From Paramuribaculum sp. (lineage in GTDB: Bacteria; Bacteroidota; Bacteroidia; Bacteroidales; Muribaculaceae): 38,160 nt of DNA. Position 1 is the stretch's first letter. Each line of letters begins with the position of its first letter. Under the pieces are notes generated by a model. The model searched no databases, was not told where the DNA came from, and saw only the letters and a list, made by a program, of their open reading frames with translations. The stretch covers positions 1-38,160 of the forward strand of contig JAIDJW010000001.1 in NCBI GenBank assembly GCA_029052015.1. Direction: 5' to 3'. Made by a program: the position numbers and the translations under genes. Shown in pieces: positions 28,558 to 34,719 of the stretch.

Positions 28558-29361
28558 TTATCTTAACGGTTTTATCGTTGTTTGAGTTGGAACAGTGCGC
28601 TGCGGACGCTGCGGATGCCGCTGCTGGGGCAACTTAGCGGGCGACTGTGGACGCACTGTGTCGGTCGGCGTTGTCGGCTGTGGCTGTGGCCGCGAGGCGC
28701 GCACACTGTCGGCGCGCACTCCGGTTGAATCGCCCGGAGCAGTCCCGCCCTTAAACTGCTCTACAGGCAAAATGGCGCTCACATTCTTGACATGAAACCG
28801 CGACATATTCTCATTGGACTCAAATCCGTAACCCTCCATTATGCGGTCTGCTCGGATAATCTGGATAAACGAATCAGAGTAGACAGATTGCTTGCGCTGG
28901 TCCCAAAACAATTGCTGGGTGAGAAATCTCTCTCCTGCCATATTTACGACCGCCACATTGCCGTCCAGACGCCATAGCTGCCTGTTTCTGAAATAAGTGG
29001 CGGAATCACAGTCCACAGTCGCTTCCTTATTGAAAAAATCGTCGTATCGTTCAAGATGCAGCGACTGCGGGAAAGTCCATTGAGGCTCATCCGACTCATC
29101 GAAAATATACCACACCGGAGCCGAAACCCTATAGCGGGTCACACCGGAATCCGATATGAGAGTACTCACATTGTGGGTAGTCATTGTCGGAGTGGTTTTC
29201 GGATTTATATCATCGGCATACACCTTGTCATCATCGCCGGAACATGAGCTGAAAGAAGCTCCGGCAACGAGAGCGGCAACGGCTATCACCGGCAAAAGCC
29301 GCAGACTGGCAGCAACTGAATCTTTCTTACTCAATCTTACGCTGGAAGAACCACAGATCAT
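28558..29361 (-). CDS. lptC: LptC-like LPS export protein, lipoprotein form
   Basis: At up to 267 residues this resembles the LptC/OstA-like periplasmic bridge that passes LPS from LptBFG to LptA. Seen: a hydrophobic N-terminus ending in a lipobox-like GASFSSC, then the jellyroll-like region (TLISDSGVTRYRVSAPVWYIFDE, AVVNMAGERFLTQQLFWD, SVYSDSFIQIIRADRIMEGYGFE), and a Pro/Gln/Thr-rich tail. The annotated ATG overlaps the upstream gene by 35 bases. A TTG at 29334, giving (M)SKKDSVAASLRLL, makes a cleaner signal peptide and could be the true start. Confidence 0.82.
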   Translation of the reverse strand: MICGSSSVRLSKKDSVAASLRLLPVIAVAALVAGASFSSCSGDDDKVYADDINPKTTPTMTTHNVSTLISDSGVTRYRVSAPVWYIFDESDEPQWTFPQSLHLERYDDFFNKEATVDCDSATYFRNRQLWRLDGNVAVVNMAGERFLTQQLFWDQRKQSVYSDSFIQIIRADRIMEGYGFESNENMSRFHVKNVSAILPVEQFKGGTAPGDSTGVRADSVRASRPQPQPTTPTDTVRPQSPAKLPQQRHPQRPQRTVPTQTTIKPLR

Positions 29362-30568
29362 TGAAATTGATGCCGAGAGTGATATTGAAATAATTCTCCT
29401 TCAGCAAAGGATTGGGGGTTGCCTGCCGATGGCGGTATTCAAAGCCGAGATTTATAACGGTTTTGTTAGACAACGTCGGAAATCCGAAACCTAATCCGGC
29501 TCCGTACTCCTTGACATGATTATCACCTATCATCATATAGTCGCGGTTGTAAAACACACCGGCACGATATGACACTACTTCGAAATATCCGCCTCGGTCC
29601 TTGGGAATCCACTGCATGCCAGCTCCCACCTTCCATCTGTCGGCATAGCGGGTAGCGGGAAAATCTGACATTTTCGCAAATTTAGCTTTGCTCCACGGCT
29701 GATATGTGAAATCAGCTTCAACAAACCATCTGTTGCCGTGTTTGAAGCTGATACCGCCGCCCCATGTATCCGGCAATGAAAAATTATTGCGAAGGCGTAG
29801 AGTCTGCACGGTATCGGGAGTTTCGTTTGCGGTCACATCATATTTTATCACGCGCGCACGCCCCATAAGGTCCTTGCCGGGACTATACACAAGTCCGAGG
29901 CCGATGCTATTGTTGCGGTCGAGAGGAATACTGTACTGAATTCCGGCAAGCACGTGCCAGTCGCGCACCTGAACGACTTGCTCGAATAGCGCGGTAGAGC
30001 CGGTGCTGGTATATGCATAGATATCATTGACAGTTGTGCCAAACAGATATGAGAAGTTGACACCTACACTCAGTCCCTTGTAAATATTGCCGCTCACACC
30101 GACGTATGCCTGGTTGATTCCTCCCTGACCCTGGTGTGAATTCGTGCCGTTTTTAATTTCAGAGCCGAAAGAGTAGCCTACTGACGAATAAGGAAGCAGA
30201 CCCACGCTTGCACCGATGCGCTTGCTGATGGGAAACTGCATGGTCAGATAATCAAGACCTCCGCCTTTCTGACTCCGCTTCGTACCGTTTTCATCTGATT
30301 TGATAAACGAAACATCCAGACCCATATCAAACAGGAAAGTCAGCGAATCTATGCGCGAATACGATGCCGGATTCATGACATTAATCTGTCGTCCGGAACT
30401 CATTGCATAGCCGACACCGCCCATCTGACGCTGGGCCGAAGTGGCGTTGTCGCCAAGAAGTCCGAATCCGAATTTGGAGTACGGACTCGTTGTCATCTGA
30501 GCTTGCACGGATGCCGTCCCGGCGATTGTTGCCACGACTGCGGCCAAAATAATCTTATTTATTCTCAT
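29327..30568 (-). CDS. Outer-membrane beta-barrel protein (FadL/PorV-like fold)
   Basis: This 413-residue protein has a signal peptide (cleavage after SVQAQ, about residue 24), then TTSPYSKFGFGLLG and GGVGYAMSSGRQINVMNPASYSRIDSLTF. The latter resembles the start of FadL-like or PorV-like barrels. Many alternating amphipathic strands follow, ending in a short aromatic-rich strand (NDLWFFQRKIE). Function is unknown. Its conserved place between coaX and lptC suggests an envelope role. It overlaps coaX by 14 bases. Confidence 0.8.
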   Translation of the reverse strand: MRINKIILAAVVATIAGTASVQAQMTTSPYSKFGFGLLGDNATSAQRQMGGVGYAMSSGRQINVMNPASYSRIDSLTFLFDMGLDVSFIKSDENGTKRSQKGGGLDYLTMQFPISKRIGASVGLLPYSSVGYSFGSEIKNGTNSHQGQGGINQAYVGVSGNIYKGLSVGVNFSYLFGTTVNDIYAYTSTGSTALFEQVVQVRDWHVLAGIQYSIPLDRNNSIGLGLVYSPGKDLMGRARVIKYDVTANETPDTVQTLRLRNNFSLPDTWGGGISFKHGNRWFVEADFTYQPWSKAKFAKMSDFPATRYADRWKVGAGMQWIPKDRGGYFEVVSYRAGVFYNRDYMMIGDNHVKEYGAGLGFGFPTLSNKTVINLGFEYRHRQATPNPLLKENYFNITLGINFNDLWFFQRKIE

Positions 30569-31292
30569 TGTACAATAATATTCTGTTCAAACCTTTGCTC
30601 ACGAGATCCGGCTCGACTTCAACATCGAAGTCACACAAAGCGCTCAGCTCCCGCGCCCATCCGCCGGTCATAACAACACGCGTGTTGCCGCCGAGATGGG
30701 CATGATAATATGATATAGCTCCGACTATTCCGTATATGGCGCCCAAAATCATGGCGGAAGCTGTGTCGTAGCCCATAAAAGTGTCATAATTCAACTCCCA
30801 AGGCACCTCCACTTTCGGCAGCCGTGCTGTAAAACGATGCAATGCCTCAAGCCTCATCCTCATGCCGGGCGCTATATTGCCGCCGAGAAAATGCCCGTCG
30901 GCAGAAACAGCATCATACGTCACAGCAGTGCCGGCGTCGACAACAAGCAAATTCTCACCGGAAAAACTAGCCCAGGCGCCCACCGCAGCTGCAACTCTGT
31001 CTGTGCCGAGAGTTTCCGGCGTGCGATAATCGATAGCTATAGGGAGAGACGTCTCGCTGGTCAGCCTCATGACCTTTTCAGTCAGCCCACCGACAGCCTC
31101 GACTATCCTGTCGCCCATTTCAGCCACCGAGCAGTACATAGCACCCTTTATGGCACCATGTTTTCGAACAAAGCGCTCAACTTCTCTGGCTGTGAGCTTC
31201 GTCTCGATTGCCATATCCACCAGTTCATCGTCGCGCCAAAGCGCCAACTTAGCTGCTGAATTGCCCTGATCTATTGTTAGGTATAATGACAT
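30555..31292 (-). CDS. coaX: Type III pantothenate kinase
   Basis: The enzyme phosphorylates pantothenate, the first step of coenzyme A synthesis. It has 245 residues in the ASKHA fold. PHOSPHATE-1 is LTIDQGNSAAKLALW (Asp8), PHOSPHATE-2 is LLVVDAGTAVTYDAV, and GGNIAPGMRMRLEAL is the substrate loop. It starts the coaX-OMP-lptC-CorC run; a -7 element lies just upstream. Confidence 0.96.
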   Translation of the reverse strand: MSLYLTIDQGNSAAKLALWRDDELVDMAIETKLTAREVERFVRKHGAIKGAMYCSVAEMGDRIVEAVGGLTEKVMRLTSETSLPIAIDYRTPETLGTDRVAAAVGAWASFSGENLLVVDAGTAVTYDAVSADGHFLGGNIAPGMRMRLEALHRFTARLPKVEVPWELNYDTFMGYDTASAMILGAIYGIVGAISYYHAHLGGNTRVVMTGGWARELSALCDFDVEVEPDLVSKGLNRILLYNENK

Positions 31293-31299
31293 TGCGGCG

Positions 31300-31307
31300 C
31301 AAAATTA
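31300..31307 (-). promoter_or_regulatory. -7 elements upstream of coaX
   Basis: TAATTTTG (minus, 31307-31300) lies 7 bases before the coaX ATG, and a second match TATATTTG lies at 31327-31320. The first would give an almost leaderless message; the second gives a leader of about 20 bases. No TTG at ideal spacing is seen. Confidence 0.4.
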
Positions 31308-31332
31308 GCAAATAGTGCACAAATATAGGCAT

Positions 31333-31731
31333 TTAATCACGCTTATTTTTCTTTGCGCCCTCCGCCGCGCGGGGAATCATAATTGATGCGTATGCCTCTA
31401 TAATGCCTCCGGCAAGAGTGAATGCCATCCAGTCCATGCGCCCGGCTCCCTTATAAAACATAAAGAAAGCACCGACGCAGAAGATAATTCCCGCCCACAC
31501 TTCTATACGATAAAGCCGCTTGACGCGGAGTATCTGATACGGGCAGGTATTAAACGCCCTGCCGGCAAGCACGAGCACGGCCCCGACAGAGTAGACATAT
31601 CTGAATGCATCGCCTTCAACTCTCAAGAGCGGCATGGCTGTCGCTGCCACTATAAGCAAAAGACCGGCTATAGCCATCCACTTCGCCCAGGTGCGTCCCT
31701 CCGGTCTGTCTACCGATGAATTATTTTTCAT
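31333..31731 (-). CDS. Small multi-spanning membrane protein of unknown function
   Basis: This 132-residue protein has four likely transmembrane helices (MAIAGLLLIVAATAMPLL, VYSVGAVLVLAGRAFNT, IEVWAGIIFCVGAFFMFY, WMAFTLAGGIIEAYASIM) and charged ends. It overlaps the preceding ftsB/divIC-like gene by 4 bases (ATGA), so the two are translationally coupled. I do not recognise a characterised family. Confidence 0.8.
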   Translation of the reverse strand: MKNNSSVDRPEGRTWAKWMAIAGLLLIVAATAMPLLRVEGDAFRYVYSVGAVLVLAGRAFNTCPYQILRVKRLYRIEVWAGIIFCVGAFFMFYKGAGRMDWMAFTLAGGIIEAYASIMIPRAAEGAKKNKRD

Positions 31732-32030
31732 TCCACAATATAAATATCTTCATTAGCGCGCTGCATGTGATACTGCTCCCTGACTATGCGCTCCATGGTC
31801 TCGGGATCAGTACGAAGGCGCCTGTTGAGATTCTCGTAATAATCTATGGAATCGTTGCCTTCCATAATCTCCGCCCGCAGCCTGTCAATCTCTGTCTGAT
31901 AATGATAATAATCCACCACAGAGTTCTCGCTGAAGAATAGCACGTATGCGACAACCGCCACCATAGCCATAAAACTCAGCCTTATATACCGCCGGCTCCA
32001 GCCGACTATGTCATGCAACTTTGAGTCCAT
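31728..32030 (-). CDS. FtsB/DivIC-family septum formation protein
   Basis: This 100-residue bitopic protein has a short cytosolic N-terminus, one transmembrane helix (FMAMVAVVAYVLFF), then a coiled coil (YYHYQTEIDRLRAEIMEGND) and the RTDPETMERIVREQYHMQR segment typical of FtsB/DivIC. It likely joins the FtsQ-FtsL divisome complex. A -7 element lies 5 bases before the start. Confidence 0.88.
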   Translation of the reverse strand: MDSKLHDIVGWSRRYIRLSFMAMVAVVAYVLFFSENSVVDYYHYQTEIDRLRAEIMEGNDSIDYYENLNRRLRTDPETMERIVREQYHMQRANEDIYIVE

Positions 32031-32034
32031 GGCG

Positions 32035-32042
32035 CAAATTTA
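32035..32042 (-). promoter_or_regulatory. -7 element of the ftsB/divIC-like gene
   Basis: TAAATTTG on the minus strand ends 5 bases before the ATG at 32030, implying a nearly leaderless transcript. It is divergent from the dnaX element at 32065. No TTG lies at proper spacing. Confidence 0.4.
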
Positions 32043-32064
32043 GCGATTTTCCCAATATTTTTTG

Positions 32065-32072
32065 TAATTTTG
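32065..32072 (+). promoter_or_regulatory. -7 element of the dnaX operon
   Basis: TAATTTTG on the plus strand lies 29 bases before the dnaX ATG, in the 70-base divergent gap. A matching TTG is not seen 19-21 bases upstream. Confidence 0.5.
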
Positions 32073-32100
32073 TAGACACTCACAACACTCATTAATAAAT

Positions 32101-33867
32101 ATGACGCAACCTTACATTGTTTCGGCGCGAAAATATCGACCGGCGACCTTTGACACGGTTGTGGGACAGAAAGCTCTGACCGCAACCCTCAAAAACGCTG
32201 TAAAGACCGACCGCCTCGCACATTCGTACCTTTTCTGCGGCTCAAGAGGAGTCGGGAAAACTTCTTGTGCACGCATTTTCGCCAAGACAATCAACTGCGA
32301 ACACCGCACGCCCGAAGGAGAGGCTTGCAACGAATGCGACAGTTGCAGAGCTTTCAACTCCGGCACTTCTCTCAACATCATTGAACTTGACGCCGCGTCA
32401 AACAACGGCGTCGACGACATCAGGGCACTGACGGAGCAGGTACAGGTACCCCCATCGACAGGACGCTACAGAGTGTTTATCGTCGATGAGGTCCACATGC
32501 TTTCCGCTGCCGCCTTCAATGCGTTCCTGAAAACACTCGAGGAGCCCCCCGCCTATGTTATTTTCATACTGGCAACCACCGAGAAGCACAAGATTATACC
32601 TACTATCCTATCCCGATGCCAGATATATGACTTTCACAGAATAACTATCCCGGACATGATCGAACACCTCGCATACGTTGCAAAAAGCGAGGGTATCGAA
32701 GCTGAGGAAGCTGCGCTTAATGTCATTGCGCGCAAGGCTGACGGTGCCATGCGCGACGCTCTCTCCATTTTCGACCAGGTAGCGGCATCCTGTGCGGGCC
32801 ATATCACCTACAAAGGCACCATCGACAATCTCAATATCCTTGACTATGGTTATTACACTCGCCTGCTTGACGCTTTTTTAGCAGGAGACGTGCTCACGAC
32901 CTGGCTGATATACAAAGAAATCCGCGATGCAGGATTTGACTCGCAGTTTTTCATCAACGGACTTGCGGCTTACTTCCGAGACCTCATGGTCGCGAGCAAT
33001 CCGGCTACAATATCTCTGCTGGAAGCTGGCGACGAAGCACGCGCGGCAATGGCGACAGCAGCAGCCAAATGCACGCCCGGATTTCTCTACCGGGCCATGG
33101 ACCATTGCAACGAGGCAGACCTCAACTATCGGACATCGAGCGGCAAACAATTTCTGATAGAGCTGACGCTCGCAAAAATATGCCAATCACTCAGCCCCTC
33201 CCCTAAAGGCAGCGACGGAGAGGGGCGGTTAAAAACAATTGACGCTGCAAACACTTCTGCGGCTACAGCATCAGCACCCGTAGCCTCAAACACGACACCT
33301 GAGACAACAGCCACACCGCCCGCAGCCAGATCGGTGACAACTCCGCACACCCTCCCACCGAGAGCGGTACCTCCGACAAAAACTGTTCCCGGGGCGCAAC
33401 AGGCAACCGCCAACGGCATAAGAACACCAAGGGTGTCGCTACGCACCGGAGTCATAAAGGACAATGCATCCGAGCAGCACCTGCCTCAGGGCGGCACAAG
33501 GTGCAGGGCATTCTCATCCTCAGAATTCATACAAGCGTGGAGCGAATATGCTATAAATCATCCTAAAGAGCATATCCTCTCCAACTCTATGCGCGCGTCA
33601 GTGCCGGAAACCACCGACAACATTCACTTTACAGCCACTGTTGCCAACGATATGCAGCTCGAGGTCATGACCGCAGCGCTTCCGGACATACTGCAATCAC
33701 TCCGCAATGCGCTCGAAAACGACAACATTGAGATAAATATCGCCGTGACAGACAACCCCGTCAATGCAAAATACACACTAAATGACCGCGAGCTCCTTGC
33801 CGAAATGATTAAGGAAACACCATTTATCGCCACATTTATCGACAAACTCAAACTCAAATTAAGCTGA
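32101..33867 (+). CDS. dnaX: DNA polymerase III subunits gamma/tau
   Basis: This clamp-loader ATPase has 588 residues. Seen: Walker A GSRGVGKT (47-54), zinc module Cys66, Cys76, Cys79 and Cys82, LDAASNNGVDDIR, Walker B FIVDEVHML (126-134), and sensor SRC (171-173). After domain III (to about 365) comes a Ser/Thr/Pro/Ala-rich linker that contains a palindromic repeat, then a tau-like C-terminal domain (SEFIQAWSEYAINHPKEH). No slippery A-run of the E. coli kind is seen, so a separate gamma form is not predicted. Confidence 0.96.
   Translation: MTQPYIVSARKYRPATFDTVVGQKALTATLKNAVKTDRLAHSYLFCGSRGVGKTSCARIFAKTINCEHRTPEGEACNECDSCRAFNSGTSLNIIELDAASNNGVDDIRALTEQVQVPPSTGRYRVFIVDEVHMLSAAAFNAFLKTLEEPPAYVIFILATTEKHKIIPTILSRCQIYDFHRITIPDMIEHLAYVAKSEGIEAEEAALNVIARKADGAMRDALSIFDQVAASCAGHITYKGTIDNLNILDYGYYTRLLDAFLAGDVLTTWLIYKEIRDAGFDSQFFINGLAAYFRDLMVASNPATISLLEAGDEARAAMATAAAKCTPGFLYRAMDHCNEADLNYRTSSGKQFLIELTLAKICQSLSPSPKGSDGEGRLKTIDAANTSAATASAPVASNTTPETTATPPAARSVTTPHTLPPRAVPPTKTVPGAQQATANGIRTPRVSLRTGVIKDNASEQHLPQGGTRCRAFSSSEFIQAWSEYAINHPKEHILSNSMRASVPETTDNIHFTATVANDMQLEVMTAALPDILQSLRNALENDNIEINIAVTDNPVNAKYTLNDRELLAEMIKETPFIATFIDKLKLKLS
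33194..33226. repeat. REP-like palindromic element inside dnaX
   Basis: GCCCCTC (33194-33200) and GAGGGGC (33220-33226) form a 7-bp inverted repeat with a 19-base middle, lying in frame in the dnaX linker. It is read as LSPSPKGSDGEGRL. Similar C-rich/G-rich palindromes are scattered as small repeats in many bacterial genomes. A copy number cannot be known from this window. Confidence 0.45.
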
Positions 33868-33891
33868 AAGACATATTATCACATTACTGAT

Positions 33892-34353
33892 ATGAAACAC
33901 CTGACTGTTATAATCACTGCCATAATAATGGCGCTAACAACAACTTCATGCCAAGAAAACCGCGACCAAACAAATGAAGCGCTGCGCGATGCCGAAATAG
34001 CCCTTGACCAAGGCGATATGCGTACAGCCGCAAGCGTCACTCAACATCTGGTCGGAGACAAAAATCTGTCCGGTCTTACCCCACGGCAACTCGGCCGCCT
34101 GTCTCTAATATATATGCAGCTCGCGGATTCGTCTGACCATAGTAACCAGAGCGAGCACATTTCTTCCGCCACAGCTTGTTACCGCAAAGCCTATGAACTC
34201 GACAAAGACTCTGCGGCCGAATTTTACAACCAGGTCTCTCCCGAGCACACATCACGTGTGATGATGCTTTCAAATATCTCAGAGTCACTCGACACTCCAT
34301 CAGACACCTTTTTACAGACTGTCGACACCGTGCCTGCCGACACAATCCACTGA
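33892..34353 (+). CDS. Small lipoprotein with a TPR-like body
   Basis: This 153-residue protein starts with a lipoprotein signal peptide (MKHLTVIITAIIMALTTTSC, lipobox Cys at 20). A helical segment follows (NEALRDAEIALDQGDMRTAASV, LGRLSLIYMQLADSSDH, ATACYRKAYELDKDSAAEFY) that looks like two TPR-type hairpins. It lies between dnaX and the SUI1 gene in the same direction. No function is known to me. Confidence 0.78.
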   Translation: MKHLTVIITAIIMALTTTSCQENRDQTNEALRDAEIALDQGDMRTAASVTQHLVGDKNLSGLTPRQLGRLSLIYMQLADSSDHSNQSEHISSATACYRKAYELDKDSAAEFYNQVSPEHTSRVMMLSNISESLDTPSDTFLQTVDTVPADTIH

Positions 34354-34375
34354 CAACAAACACCTGAAAAAGAAT

Positions 34376-34705
34376 ATGGACTGGCAACAACAACTGAATC
34401 AACTGCGCGATTCATTGCCCGAAGGCGACACTACCGCTGCTGAAAACGATACAGCTGAAACCGGGACGACACATCCGCGGCTCGACATAATTCTGGAGCG
34501 CAAAGGCCGTGCAGGCAAACAAGCCACGATTATCTGCGGATTCACTTGCGATGACGATGAAGTGAAGGAGATTGCATCTGCGCTGAAGAAAGCCCTGGGC
34601 ACCGGAGGATCTGCAAGAGGAGGAGAGATACTTATACAAGGCGACCGCCGCAAAGATGTGCTTGAAGCACTGAAAAGCATGGGCATCAAAGCCCGAATCA
34701 TTTGA
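34376..34705 (+). CDS. SUI1/YciH-family translation factor
   Basis: This 109-residue protein has an acidic N-terminal segment (about 1-30) and an SUI1 domain (about 32-109). The domain includes ERKGRAGKQATIICGFTCDD, LKKALGTGGSARGGEILIQGD and RKDVLEALKSMGIKARI, the eIF1-like fold. Bacterial YciH proteins are thought to affect start selection or stress translation. It precedes the helicase with a short overlap or a 14-base gap, depending on the helicase start. Confidence 0.92.
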   Translation: MDWQQQLNQLRDSLPEGDTTAAENDTAETGTTHPRLDIILERKGRAGKQATIICGFTCDDDEVKEIASALKKALGTGGSARGGEILIQGDRRKDVLEALKSMGIKARII

Positions 34706-34719
34706 TTGCCCAGCCTTTT

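Noticed and set aside
33215-33240. Possible programmed frameshift site in dnaX
   Set aside because: Only a run of five A residues is present, not the A AAA AAG heptamer with flanking signals, and the frame stays open to a normal tau-like end.
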